Both the position numbers and the translations under genes were made by a program. From assembly GCA_000181795.3 (NCBI GenBank), contig CM012953.1, positions 12,190,782 to 12,254,781 on the forward strand: a stretch of 64,000 bases of DNA, in the 5' to 3' direction. Of the stretch, positions 35,519-49,161 are shown one piece after another. Positions within the stretch are counted from its first letter, which is position 1; each line of letters starts with the position of its first letter. The notes under the pieces were generated by a model. It was not told where the DNA came from. It saw only the letters and a program-made list of their open reading frames with translations, and did no database searches. This DNA is from Trichinella spiralis (Eukaryota > Nematoda > Enoplea > Trichinellida > Trichinellidae).

Positions 35519-38500
35519 TCAAGTTTTTTTGGTCATACAATATTGATGCGCAAGTGAATAGGCTGTGTTGGGATACTGTATGGAAAAATTGGCAAAAATA
35601 GCCAGAAAATCATTGACAAGAATTTCGTTCGGCAAAAGTTCTTTGAATCGTCTCACCGTGAACGCAAACAACTCCGTATCGAATTCTTCCATCTTGCCAA
35701 GACGATTCAGCGCAATAATTCGACTAAAATATTTTAAAAGAAAATAAACTAAAAAGATGAAATTGAATAATCAACCAACGTACAGCGCTTCCATCCAAGG
35801 TTCTTTAAAGATGGACAAGAAGAAGCATGTCAAGCAAGATATGGCCAAATTGGAGGGTCTTTTTTCCACAATTGATGGAACAAGCAACAATATCCAATTG
35901 AATATTGTGGGCTCGTCTTTGGATTGGAAATCTTTTAAAACCTTGAAAAAATATGCACAACAGAGTACACCAAACACACACACACACACACACAAAGAGA
36001 AAAGAAAAGAAGAAAAGAAAAATTTACTGAGCAGAGAATATCAATCAACACCTTCTGCTGATCAGCAGATTTCATGTTGCTCATGAAATCGAGAACCAAT
36101 TTGTGAATAACATCACTCGGCGAAAAGTTGTCTTTCAAAAATTCACAACATACCACTCCAAGGACGTTTGTAATTTCAGTTGCGGATTGAGCAATTCTAA
36201 AATGTAACCAAAATTATGCAAAAATTTGACAAGATTAAATGACAAAAAAGTGGAATGAATACTTTCGTAAAATTATATCGAATCGTTCCATGACCATAAT
36301 ATGAAATGTCGCTTTCGACTGATCACTTGCACTTGCGTCGAGCTGTTGCCGTTGTTGATCATCATCTGCTTGATTATTAAACCAATTTTTTACTTAAAAA
36401 AGTAAGAAGAAAAAAAAAACATATATCATTATCATGTTCACAGAAATGAAGCAACAAGTAATAACGAACGATCAACACTAACTAAAGTGAAGACTGATCA
36501 GCATCAACGTCAGCGACGTAAAGATGTAAGAATTGCCAGGTTCCACATCGAAGCTTTAAGATAAACAACAAATAAATAAATAAATAAATAAATAAATGGG
36601 AAAAATTTATCAAACCATTTGGTGGTGACTGTTAAAATTTGTTGACGACATTCGAAATTCATGGCCGGAAATCGAACCAACGTTTGCAAAACAGTGGCCA
36701 CTGCGTTCTGCAAGCAATGCGGCAACGGTGATTGGTACGCTTCGGCGGCGAGCTGCAAATTAAAACTTTTTTTAATTATAATAATTTTTACACTACACAC
36801 ACGATTATTAATTTTATTCATTCATTTATAGAACAAACTTTGAGCAGAGTTTTCAAATAATCCACCGTGCCGTGTTCGTCGGCAAGTTTTTCCATCATTT
36901 GACAAGCGAGCGCACAACAAGCTACCTCATAATCCAATCCGCAAACTCTGCAATAATAAAAAAAATGAAAACAATTTTGCGTAATAAAATGCAGATACAA
37001 AATCATATATTTGAATATATTGTTGTTCTGAGTGTGAATATGGATAAAATGATAATTTCTGCAAAATGCACTACTACTCACTGAACGTTGTTCACCGCCT
37101 GGCGGTCGGACATCAGTTGAAAAGTGTGCAAAATTAATTCGCCAATGTTGGGCAAAAAGCAGGCAACATCGGCCGATGGGAAACTGCGCAACGATTGTAA
37201 AAGACCAAAAAGCATGAACATCTTGTTCGATTGAAATGGAATTTTGCATCCGTGGTCGACAACTTGCAAGATCATTTTCAACGATTCTGCGTTGCTCTGA
37301 AATTTTATCAACAGAATATTTTCTTTTGAGAGTGAATAAAATTATTTTCTCATTCATGCACACACACACACACACACACACATTTTGTACTTACACTGCA
37401 CAAGTTGGCGGCACATTTGAGAATGCCAAAGAGAATAACGTTGGTGATGAACTCGTCGTCCGCAGATCTCGCCTGAAAGACCACATTCATATGGTTGGTC
37501 ATCCATTCGCTGTGGGCGTCTTCGAAAAAGAAATCCGACAAGCATACAATCTACAGAAAAGGTTCCACTTTCTAAGCAAAGCAAAGAAAAGATAAAATGT
37601 AAGATTCTTTTACAGCATCCAGAGTAGAAATTAGCAACAACAGTGGCACTTGATCCGGACCATCCTTGAACCAATGATCGAAAAGATCAATGACAAAATA
37701 CATGCATGAAACCAGATCAAATGATTCTGATATAAAACAAAAAAAATACATATATATTGTATGGAATAGAATCAAGTTGAAAACAAAATGACAAATGACG
37801 ATCGTTTCACCCCTCAAATTCGGCGTTACGATTGAACCACCGGAAGCGATGTTGGAATTGATAATCTGGGCACGGTTCAGCAGTTTGGCACTTTCGTACA
37901 ACTTTTCCACGTCGCAAAAGCTGCAGGGCAGTTGAAGGTCTGCTTGCATTTCCAAACTGGACGACGATTCCAATTCGAACTTTACCAAATGAGCTATTTC
38001 AGCGCAGCGCTTATTCCACCTATATCCCCACACAACAAAAAACAAACAAACAAACAAAACTATCAAACATCATCAGCGGATCAACAATATATTGACTTTT
38101 GGCATACGTTGGCTCGCTTTGGAATGAACACGGCGGTCGAAATTGGGCGGCTCGTTTCCAATTGTTCACCGGAGTCAGCACCAAACGAGGAGAAGTCATC
38201 GTGAATATACAGCCGATGCAACGCACCGCTAAACTGCTAGCGGTCACTCGATCAACAGTATCCTTTTCAAATAAACAACCAAATTGTATTACGATATAAA
38301 TAGCAAAAACCACCACAAACCAGCCGATCTCTGTGGGACATTTCTTTGCCAATCGGAGTTGCGCTCAACACTGCCACCAGTGTCATCCAAATTTCTTCGA
38401 ATTGCTGCTTACTCGACCAGCCTGAACGAAAAGAAAACAGTATGCAAATGATACAAGAAAGATGAATCATCTAGCCAACCTAACAAACAGACGCGGTAGA

Positions 38501-41500
38501 TGAAATCTTTCAGCACGTCGGCGTGGACCAAAAATCGAACCGGCACGTTGCTGAACGTGCACAGATCGCCGATACGTTTCACATCCGGCACCCAGCCGAA
38601 TGGAAATGCAGCAAACGGAGTCAAGCAAAAGCTGAACACTTGTGGAAGTCGACACACACCTATACAGAGGAAAAAAAGCACGAATAAAATAATCTCAACA
38701 ACAATCTGCTTATAATTGATTATAATGAATTAATTAATCAACTGACCAATGATCGTGTCGCTGATCAACGCATCCTGCACTTGTTCGTACAGTCGACGAG
38801 AACGTCGAAATGCCAACATTGCTTCACAATAAAGAAAGCTCATCTTTTCCGTTTCGTTTACTGAAAATCCAATTCCCGACAATCGACAAAATAGAGAATC
38901 AACAAAAAAGAAAGAAAAATATCGAACCTTGTGTGAATGGTAATTTACTGGGCAATCGTCTCAAAAGTGCAGAAAGCCGAAAAGCTTAAAAGCGAGAAAA
39001 ACAACAATGAATGTTGAATTTTTAAAAAAAAAATTATACAACTCACATTTGACCAACATCCAAAACGTGCAACCGATTATGGAATGGACAACGTTCTGCG
39101 GCTGGTCAGTGAAAAAGGTGCAACAGTGTTGGTTGGCAAGTACGGTCAAAAATGTGGCCAACGTGGCAGTGGCTTCGTGAAGACTCAAGTCGGGCAACAA
39201 TTTCAAGCACGTCTTTTTAAAAATAAAAAAAAATAGTAAAAAATGAAAATAAATTCAATAACAACAAAAAAAACAGTACCAAAAACGAAATATGCACAAA
39301 GTCTAAAATTATGGATATTTCCGACGTTGACAGGCGCCAAGATGCGGCCGAAATTATGCTGAACAGTTCTTGAACGGATGAGTGCATGGAAAAAACTTTT
39401 TCACGGTAGCCGATTGGCAGTGTCAAGTCGACCCTGAGAAATACAATTTTCACATGTCGTGAGAAAAATTGAAATTGAATAAACAACAACAATTCATACT
39501 CCCATTGAGAAAATTGGAAACGAGCCACTGCGTCGGCTGGAAATTGACGAATCAAATTTTGCAAAGCGAAAATCACAGCCTCTTTGCCGGCTGTGAATAA
39601 TTTCGGCATGTTTCTGCTGAATTCCCTATCCGGAGCGGCACCGCAATTGTTTTGGTCACCACCGTCGCAGGACAGTGCAAATCGACGTCGAGCTAATTTT
39701 AAACAAGCACGCAAAGCGGCACCGGATATATTCTGAACAATGGAAATCGAACAATTAAACGGGATAAATGGTTGGTGGGAAAAAAAGAAAAGAAAAATTG
39801 CACAATCGCCCCCGACCTGATCGCAGAGAATGCTGCGCACATCTTCCACAGGAAAGCACTGAACCGCTTTGGCGAACCGTGACCATCGGTCAGTGTGGGC
39901 ACCGACATCGGCGGAGACGTCAGTTTTCAGCAGATGCAGCACGTCCAGCTTGTCGAACGAATGCCCAGTGTCGGAACATCCAGCCGCTGCCCTGCCAGAC
40001 AACTCTGGCGGTAAACGCCGGCTGAAGCCAAAAACCGGATGCAAATTGTCATTTACAAACTTCACCATTAAACTTCTCAATTCTCCATTCCTGAACGTTG
40101 TCAACGGCTTCAACTTATACAATTTGATAATTTTTTCTTGTTATTTTTTTTCAAATAATTATAAATCAACAAACAAACAAACAACTTTACTTGAACAACA
40201 GCGTGAATGAATTTTTGGACGTTGCATAAATAATATCTTTCAACAATAATTCCACTCCGGTCATGCGTTGCAATTCCTGCAAAAGAAGTGATTGAAAATA
40301 AAACCTGCTAAAAAAATAACCCATCACACACACACACATACACACATACCTGAGTGCTTTTCGACATCATGCTCAGAAGACGTCGACAAGCCGACTGTTC
40401 TGCACAACGTCGAACCAAATAATGCTTGCTTTGAACAAGGGAAATTTCCAAATGCAACGCAATCAAAGAATACCTCTCACAACTGTATTTCAACAGTTCA
40501 ATCATTTTCAACTGCTGTCCAATCTACGAAAAAAATTAATTATTGAAATATATTAATATATATTTTAAATTTATAAATAATTCACTGTCATCGAAGAAGA
40601 ATCGATTGTACGCTTGAAATTGTACAACATCGTCTCACAGCTATGCTCCATCTTCAAAGCATACCTTGCAAATAAATCAACATCACAATTGGTCTGCTGA
40701 ATAAATTCATATTTTTTCTGTTTCACCCAACATACTTGAGTAGCTGTTCGAAAGCCATCTCTTCGACACAGGCGAAAAAAGTCCCACACTCCACCCTGAG
40801 CGACGACCATTTCAGAAACAACGAATCCATCGTTGTTGTTGCTGTTGTTGTAGTGCTTTTGCTCATTTGATTTTTCAGCAGATCTTTGCAAGTGACCAAA
40901 ATTACCAACCAGGGAAATGATCTGAGGATATAAAGATAATTGTTTTGGAAAAAACAAAACACAATATTTCAATTTTTGTGTGAATGAATAAAAAACCAAG
41001 GCTCAACTTGATTTGCACCCGACTGATCAGTTCGTTCAAATGCCATTCACTGTTGCATAGAATAGCCGAGATGTGACAAAGCTGAAACAACAGCACTGCT
41101 TCTCCTGTACGACTGGCAATTTCCAGTTGATCAATAATGCGGACGAAATGTTCCTCGAATCGAAATACAGCAATCAGTTTGGGGTGCATGCCTACAGTGC
41201 ACATAAGATTTTGGGAAAAAGTTCCTTTTCTCTGTCCAGCTTTGTGATTAGCTTGAACAAACCTGACTGATTGATCCAAAAGATCGTTTCATAAAAGTTG
41301 ACAATCATTTGTAATTCCAATTGATGGCTGTTCGGGCTGACATCTCCAACTGCAGAATCAACGAAACTGACCAGATACCATTCACTCAGGCGAAGAATTA
41401 GCCTAATTGTTTTTGTTTTTTACTTGAATTTGCCTTGAAACTATCAACAATTATATACAGTTCATTCTGAGCTTACCTGACGATCAATTCTTCAGGTTTG

Positions 41501-44500
41501 GTGTCCGTGTGGTAATTCATCCATGGGGCCAGTTGTTGGTTCGCTTTCAAAGATGGCAAAACTTCATTAGCACGATCAAGCAACGAATCGCCAGGACAAT
41601 GCAGAAACAATATCCTGAACAAGCACGTCACCGCTAGCAGATGTTTCCATTTGTTCAACGTGGAATGCTTATCATAAATAATCATTGAATCAGAGAGATT
41701 TTTTCTAAATTGTATAAAGTAATAAAAGATACTTCACATTCAGCAGCCAAAAAGCACAAAGCGCTGAAAATTGGATCGACGGGAGAATAAGCTCTCGAAC
41801 AAACCATATCCAACAACTGGTACAGTGCATTGATTGAATTGGAATTTTTGATTTCAATCTTGAAAAGAAATAAGTTGAACATACTGTAACAAAAAAAATA
41901 AATAAATAAAACTAAAGTACTTTGCCTTCCAACAGCAGTGGAAGTAGACGGTCAGTCAAATCTCTGGAAATTTTACGCCATCGACGTTCGTCGAATTTTT
42001 TCAGTTGGAACATGATAACGTTGAACGAATCCCAACTCTGAATCAGAATTCATATAAAATATTCAAGCTCGACGGAATAATACACAAATCGCAATTGCAC
42101 AAACAACCATCAAATGATCACCACCTACTTCTGCATACTGCAACGCTTTGGTCAGCATTGCGATGACAACTTCTTGTTGAATTTCCAATTCATTATTGCC
42201 AACATCTTGTTGTCGCAGTAGGAATAAATCCAACACAACATAATGCATGGCAATATTACCTAAATTGGACAATCACGATCGTCATCATCATCTGAAATGA
42301 CCAAAACTGAATCTACCCAGAAGGGGATTGTCTTTGGAAGTGTACATTGATTCGACGAGTTGTATAATTTTTGGAATTTCCACAAATGGAACAGTATTTT
42401 GCCTTTCGTGTGACAAGATGATCAACAATTCGAACAATTTGCATACAAATTCCCGATCAACACTGATAAATGTCATAATTGTTGTTGCTTTTAAAAGTTT
42501 AAGATAAAAAATTAATTTATTATTAGATTATTACCAACTGTCATCTTCGATGTAGTGTTCCAATTGTTGGCAAAATAAGTTCAAAATTCTCCTTTGGGGA
42601 TCCAAAACTGAATAGTTGACTTTCACCAATAGCAGATGGCATATCAAACCGACAAACGCGGCTTGAAATCGACCATCACTTTGCACGGTATACATGCGCA
42701 GACCCTGCAAAAAATGAACGTCAACAAACAAACAAACAAACAAACAAACAACAAACCTCCATTAAAATAGGTTCGTAAAGTTGAATTGCCTCGGACAGGA
42801 AGCTTTTCCTTTCTGAATCTTGAAACAGTTGACTTACATACTGACTGTAATTGTTCTCCAACCAGCCAACATGACTGAATAAAGTTTCAACAACATTAGA
42901 ATATTGGAAGGTTTTTTCCTTTCAAAGTAAAAGTATAAAAATAAAAGAACGAACAAAGCGTCCAATATGATGAATAGGAAAAAATTCTCACCATATCAAA
43001 CTGTCTTCGACAAAATCGTGACGCATCATCGAACGAGCAGTCTTTTGGGCAATGTGAGTTTGGATATTTTCCAAAAAATGTTCATAATTAGAACAAGATT
43101 GCAGTGTTGTCGCCTGGTTGACAATTGAATCTTGTGTCCGCTTAACTCTGAGCTGCTTTTCAAAGTGTAAATTTGTTCCAAACAAAACTTTGATAACCTT
43201 AAAAAAAGAAAACGACAACAACCAGCCAAAACGAAACAAAATGCTAATAATAATAATTAGTATTGTTATTATTAATCCAATTTGTAAAAGTTGTACTTGA
43301 GTCAGTGTTGAAATCAACTGAGCAGGCATGAGTGGCATCAAACTTTTGCTGAAGAATAAAAAGTCTTCCAAATATCCGCTGAAGTCAACCACCGATACTG
43401 CTTCCAAAACTGCGGACAAAGCTTGCAAAGCGGATCCAAGTAGACCGAGAAATTTTTTCTCCGTTTCGGCGTCAATGGTTGCCTAGATTTGGAACATTTT
43501 GTCAAGCACAATGAGACGATATGAAAAAATAATTGTCATCAATACTCGAAAATTCGAACCAACACGACGCAAAATTTCGAAAAGATTCAACAGCTGCGGT
43601 TCATAGCCACCTTCTGAAAAACGACCGCTACGTTCCCCAACGCCAGAATCGCCTCTGCCAAGATGCACTACATACACAAAGAAATGTTCTGTCGGATGAG
43701 ATTATGTTGGTTTAATTTGATAGTAGAAAAATTACACTTGATGCTGATTTCTTTTCGAATAAAAGTGGGATATTTCAATTTCTTGATCACCGGAGACGAC
43801 AGAGTGGTGCTCGAGCCAGAGCCACTTTTGACGAAACGTGCGGTCGACGTGGGCGTTGCCGTTCGTTGTTCCACCACGTGCCAGTACATCGAAGTGACTT
43901 GCATGGTGAAGGCGATCAAATCGGCAGCAACATCGGTCAAACCGTACAATTCGACAATGTTCTTCTTCTTATTCGTCGGTTGGGATTCGAAATCCACAAC
44001 ACAAGCTGCAAAGAATAGAAAATATGTTCACTTGCATATCATTAATCTGACAACAACAACAACAACAAAGCACCAGCAAACAATGTGGAAACGAAATGCA
44101 AAATTCGTTGCCAGCTTATCAACGGATCCAGCTGGAAACAATCCGTGCGCAACAGTTGCAAACAGTGCTGCATCAGTGGACAAGCTAGACACTTGCCATT
44201 GACGGTCGTCGTTGTCGACCAAGCGCGTCTATATACTCGAGGAGGATATGCAGTTGCCAGTTCGTCCAAAGCGACGATGCATCCAAACTGGAAAAAAGCA
44301 AAAAAAAAGAAAAAATTTTCCAAAAATTGTACAACAAATGTTCCAACTCGGCATCTGAATTATTATACCCAGTCGAACACTTGGGCCGAAGTTTTGTAAA
44401 ATGTCGAATAGAGCAAGTCGATCACAGTCGACAAATTGTGCTCAGTATCATCGATCAACAGTGCGTTGTAATGCAAATCTGATGGGGAAGAATAATCCAA

Positions 44501-47500
44501 CGCCGAATTGTGCACAGTTGGCAAATCCGGATGCAACCAATTCTGCCGGCCGGAGAACGTACGACCGTAATATTGACGATTCAAGCTGACCAAAGTGACG
44601 TTGCCAAAAAAATACAACCGTGGGATCAGTCTTCAAGATAATTGTTCGAATGAAATGGGATATATGTTTTAAATTAAAAAAAAATAATTTTTTTTCACTT
44701 CAAAAGGCTCGTCGACGCTGCACTGCTGACGCGTCGATCTTCGTCTAGAAGCAACTGATCAATCAAGCAGTGCAATACAGCAGGCTGCAGTTTTTCCGTC
44801 AAATTCTACACAATTTCCAATATTCATTTTAATATCGAGGCAAAAATAGCAGAACAAACTTACCGAGTAGCATGTTTCTTCTAAAAGTGATATTAAGCAA
44901 AAATCCAATTCTTCAAAACATTCAGCCAATTTCACCTGAGAGAAAACGCACACACACACATATAGAAAAAAAAACAGTTTTCTACTTTGAAATATTATTA
45001 ATAAATCACCATCACCTTTACTAGCCAATATGGATTCGAGGCAAGTCTGAGCAAACTGTGGGCACAATTCACCACTTCGGACGGATTTAATTTTTGCATT
45101 ATAGAAAATGTTCTTCGTAAACTGGACAACGTGTAATGAATGCACACGTTCGACTCATCTCTCGTGGCGTTGGACAAAATTTCCAAAAATCTCTTCAAAA
45201 CTTTCATTTCTATTAATATCAATAAAATAATAATAAGCAAATAAATTACAATAAAAACTTACCCTCTTTGAACTCTTGGTCGTCGTCGTTGTTCCATTTT
45301 CGACTTTGCACGGCAGTTGCCGTCGAAATCAGCAGAGATGCAACAGCTTGAGAAACGAAGCCTCTCACCTGAGGATCCAAATGCTTACAAAGCAACAACA
45401 CATCCGAAATATTTTGCGAACAACCTACCGATTAGCAGAAAACATACTACGTGCTAATTATTTCTTTCTGGGCAAGAAAAAAAATAAAATACCTTCATAA
45501 AGTGACAAATTATAAAGTGCATGATCCAACATGAACAAACGTTCCAACGTGGCCAGTGACAGCACCTTGTGACTCACCCGGACCTTCTCGTCCGGTAACG
45601 TCACTCCCGCTTGACCAGAGAGCAAAAAACGACGGCAAATCAAACGACAACAAAACTGCGCCATGCTTGTTGTCTCAGCTAATAAGCTGTCGACTGTAAA
45701 AATAAATTTGACAACAAACAAACAAACAAACAAACAAACAAACAAACAAATATCCCATTCTCACATTCATCCTTTGCCCAATCAGCCACGGTCGATATGG
45801 TCGACTTGTCAAAAGTTGGTGCTAAAAAACAAAATTACAAAGCAAAAAAAAACAAACAAATAAACAAATAAACTTTTTCCAGAATTCACTGAAGCGCCGC
45901 TAACTGAGGCACAGGTGGAAGAAGAATGAGAATGTTCGTCAAATTTCCGTCCGTTGGACTGCTGTTGATTGCTCTTCGCTTCTTCGTCCATCTCCATCAG
46001 TGCCAATCGCTCGTCGACCGATTCAATCGATCTCTGCAGGCCAGAATATTTCAAACGGCCGATGCATATGGATTCCAAACTTTCCCGCTCTCCGAACTAA
46101 ATTCCAAATTCAATTCGAGTTTGTCGTTAATATTAAATCAAATTAAAATTTATAATATATTTCTGTATGGACAAACTTGACTCTGATCGTCAGATGAAGC
46201 GGAAAATCGTTGGACCCTTTTCTCAAGACAATCATCCCCTTGGAAAGAGATATTCAACACGGGCTGTTCAACAGCAGTATCCTGCTGCAGCGCAGTTGGA
46301 TCGTCCGAACAACTCGCGCTTGAAATCGACTCTGAACGCACTGCTGAAAAATTCCACTTTTTTTAGTAATTTGCATTTTCAAAACAAACAAACAAACAAA
46401 CAAACTCACGCTCCACATCCGCAGTGCTGGTCAAATCGCAATCTGCAGATGGAAAAAAGAAACGGGACTTTTTCACCGAATTTTTGCTCAACCAAATTGC
46501 ACACTGAGTTTGGGTGGAATTTTCGAAAATTTTCACCAACATCTCCAAAGCCAGCGAATTGACCACGTCGTTCGGCACGGCAGTGTAAAACAAAATCGCT
46601 TCGCAAAGCTAAATTATGCAAATTCCATTTTTCACTATTATTCAAATTAGATCTTTTTTTTTGTAACACAACAAACTTGGACAAAAATTTCGCTAGAAAT
46701 CTGTTTCACACGCTGACCGCCGCCGACATTCGTGGAATATTGTTGGTCAATTTGCTGCTCTTTGAGAACAAGCGGGATGAACATTTTCAACGTCAACAAA
46801 TTGCCAAGCAGATGAAATACATCGTCACAATCTTGCTTTGTCACTTTGGCTAAAATGAAAAAAAAAAGAGAGAAATTCAAATAATATACAATTTTATGAT
46901 TAAAAAAAACAATAATACTTACTTAGAATATATCTGAACCAGTATGAAATCATGTCGGATCGACGTCTTGAATTATGGCAAAGTTCAGTTATAAATGTTG
47001 CAGCAACACGACGGAACAGTGTCGACTGAAGCTGAAGATTTGCCAAAGCACTGTGGATAAGTCCCTTCAATTCGCTTTGATCTTGATTTAAAAATGGAAA
47101 ATTAACTTTCAATCGAAACTAACGTGGATCTCTTCATCTCTGAAATAACGTCCCAACGTTTGCAACAAGCGCGCAATTGTGCTTCCAATACAGTCTTGAA
47201 TCATCTCCTCGGGTCTTTTTATTATTTGTTCAAACAGTGGAATCAACGTTATAGCAAATTGTCTGAAACAATTTATAACCAACTATTTACTGCTAATGAA
47301 TGATGCAAAGCTAATGAATAAACATTTTTTTACCGTCTTTTTTGGATCCCGATTAATTCTACAATTTCAACAAATTTTCCCATTGCAGAACGAATACACC
47401 GAGCTGATCCGTTCCGCTTCAACTCTTTGCACAGTTCGCTGTGAACACGGCTTATATTCCACTCGTTGATGCAACTCTGAATAGAACAAGATCCATTTTG

Positions 47501-48612
47501 AGGTAATTGAAATTTAAATAAAAATTGCTTTTATTACTCGAATAATTATGTTCATTGTTTCCTCAGTTAAAATGCGAACGTCAGTGCACGGATCATCGCA
47601 GTAAGAGAATAAAATTGTAAAAGCATTGCCAAAAGCTTTCCCGTATTCAGCGTGCTGCCTAAACATATTTTTTGCACAAAAAGTGATCAACGTTACAGAA
47701 GCTGTTCATTAACAATAGAATAATAATAATAATCTTTCTTTTAAAACAAATTTTCAAACTTAATTTATCTGAACATTGCAATTTTTCCATATAGCTATGA
47801 ACAAACATTATCTGTACAATAACTGCATTCTAAGTATACACGATTCATCATCGTCATCTAATGAAATAGAAATGCTTACCTTAAATCTTACGCTTTAAAA
47901 TTTATCCAAATTTATATAAGAAAGTAAAAATACACACAACATTCTTTACTAAAAATTGCAAATCATCGATAACGTTTCGATATTGTTTTTCTTTTACTCC
48001 AACAATTCTTTATTTAAAATAAATGAAAATTTCAAAATATACAAAATATCAATTAAATCGACATCAAAACAATCGAATAATTATACTGACAATATTTATA
48101 CCAATAAATATCACATTTAAATTATTTTGTATTAAATACTGATTGTATAATATTATTACGTGTTCTTTTAATTCTGCAAATAAATATAAGTTTCAGTTAA
48201 ATATATAATAATAAGCTAGAATTTTAATACATTTAATTCAAACAAAATCAGATAACTTGTTTAAAGTTCTGTTACTGTACAAACTGTTGATAGATAACAG
48301 TTAAAGTAAATAAATCGAAAACATGATGCAATATTTCTAATTGTGACGAACGAACATTTATGACAATGCCAACTGTTATTACTCAGCTAGCTGATAGTTC
48401 CAAAGCACAAACTGCTTCTTACTTCAAAGTATTGCTACTGAGTGCCTCTGCGACTTGATAAAAAAGAGCCGCTTTTTCTTTTGATAATGGCACTGCTTCT
48501 TTTTTTCTGAAAATTGCTGCAAATAATTTTTAACATTCACAAATTATTAATTTACATACAACATATTAGTTGGACGTCGTAAGCTTTCTAAATTTTTCAT
48601 CAACTTTTCCAT
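35519..48612 (-). CDS. HTT: Huntingtin homologue
   Basis: Very large HEAT-repeat scaffold protein linked to vesicle transport and autophagy. Dozens of small exons span 13 kb. The 5' end is clear: exon 48563-48612 encodes MEKLMKNLESLRRPTN, the counterpart of the human N17 helix. It is joined at once to KKEAVPLSKEKAAL (48423-48506), the counterpart of KKELSATKKDRVNH, so no polyGln or polyPro is present. Next come 47538-47658 (FGNAFTILFSYCDDPCTDVR), 47334-47476 and 47120-47262 (KRPEEMIQDCIGSTIARLL), all collinear with human HTT. Further landmarks are FVEIPKIIQLVESM (about 42330), LEIQQEVVIAMLTKALQY (about 42130-42220), GWSSKQQFEEIWMTLV (about 38370-38430), NFECRQQILTV (36616-36752) and the end RIIALNRLGKMEEFD to CMTKKT (35519-35723). 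I found no frame-breaking defect, but not every exon was traced. Total length is unproven, expected at 2500-3000 residues. Confidence 0.9.
35975..35995. repeat. (CA)n repeat in a huntingtin intron, (UG)n in the transcript
   Basis: Short CA run about 30 bases upstream of the acceptor of exon 35784-35941. Confidence 0.9.
36564..36598. repeat. (AAAT)n tetranucleotide repeat in a huntingtin intron
   Basis: About eight AAAT units fill most of the 62-base intron between exons 36483-36553 and 36616-36752. Confidence 0.9.
37358..37382. repeat. (CA)n repeat in a huntingtin intron, (UG)n in the transcript
   Basis: Twelve or so CA units. On the transcript strand the (UG)n begins about a dozen bases after a GTAAGT donor. 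Confidence 0.95.
38037..38058. repeat. (AAAC)n repeat in a huntingtin intron, (GUUU)n in the transcript
   Basis: Five AAAC units close to the acceptor of the exon to its left. Confidence 0.9.
40168..40186. repeat. (AAAC)n repeat in a huntingtin intron, (GUUU)n in the transcript
   Basis: Four units immediately downstream of a GTAAAG donor on the transcript strand. Confidence 0.85.
40325..40350. repeat. CA/CATA repeat in a huntingtin intron, (UG)n in the transcript
   Basis: On the transcript strand the donor CAG|GTATGTGTGTATGTGTG merges directly into the UG repeat. Confidence 0.9.
42722..42754. repeat. (AAAC)n repeat in a huntingtin intron, (GUUU)n in the transcript
   Basis: About seven units. 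The donor GAG|GTTTGTTG runs straight into the repeat, which fills half of a short intron. Confidence 0.95.
44949..44962. repeat. (CA)n repeat next to a huntingtin 3' splice site
   Basis: The transcript reads TATGTGTGTGTGTGCG then TTTTCTCTCAG, so the UG run sits within the polypyrimidine region of the acceptor. Confidence 0.85.
45711..45750. repeat. (AAAC)n repeat in a huntingtin intron, (GUUU)n in the transcript
   Basis: About nine uninterrupted units, the longest of this class in the window. Confidence 0.97.
46380..46405. repeat. (AAAC)n repeat in a huntingtin intron, (GUUU)n in the transcript
   Basis: The transcript donor GTGAGTTTGTTTGTTTG flows into the repeat. Confidence 0.95.
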
Positions 48613-49161
48613 TGTAAAGAAAAAATAAACATTCACAGAATAATTTCACCTATACGCTACTTTTCAAAGAAAACTTTTCATTTTTGTCACCGTGATAATT
48701 ATTAGATTTTCATGTACAATTAAATACTGTAATTTTGAGCAATTCAATAAACACAATACTGTGATTTATCAAAAAGAATTTTAATTTCAACCCACTTAAA
48801 TTAAATGTAAAAACTTTAAAAATGACATGTTATAAAACAAATTAATTCCTTTTGCCATTTCACTTACAAATGAAGCAGAAAGAAACTAGACAAAACCTTC
48901 TCTCAGTATATAAGTATATATTCTTTTACACATGATGTACATTAGGTAAGTGGGGGGGGTGGAGCATTTTCCAAACAGCACAATGCAAATAAAACAGCGA
49001 ATCATTTACTATCCATCCACCAAGTAAACAAACAAAATTAACTACTGCTGATAATATGATCACTTCGGTGTAGTACCGCACAAAATAAGTAGCAAACTGC
49101 ACCGGAAAAAACCAATGGGCATTATTACATCTATGATGCCCATAAATGACCAAAAATGAAG
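48613..49161. other. Spacer between TFIIS and huntingtin (same strand)
   Basis: About 550 bases with the TFIIS 3' UTR and huntingtin 5' flank. A run of eight G lies at about 48952-48959. No acceptor AG lies right before the huntingtin ATG; it is preceded by TTTTTTCTTTACA. Confidence 0.45.
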
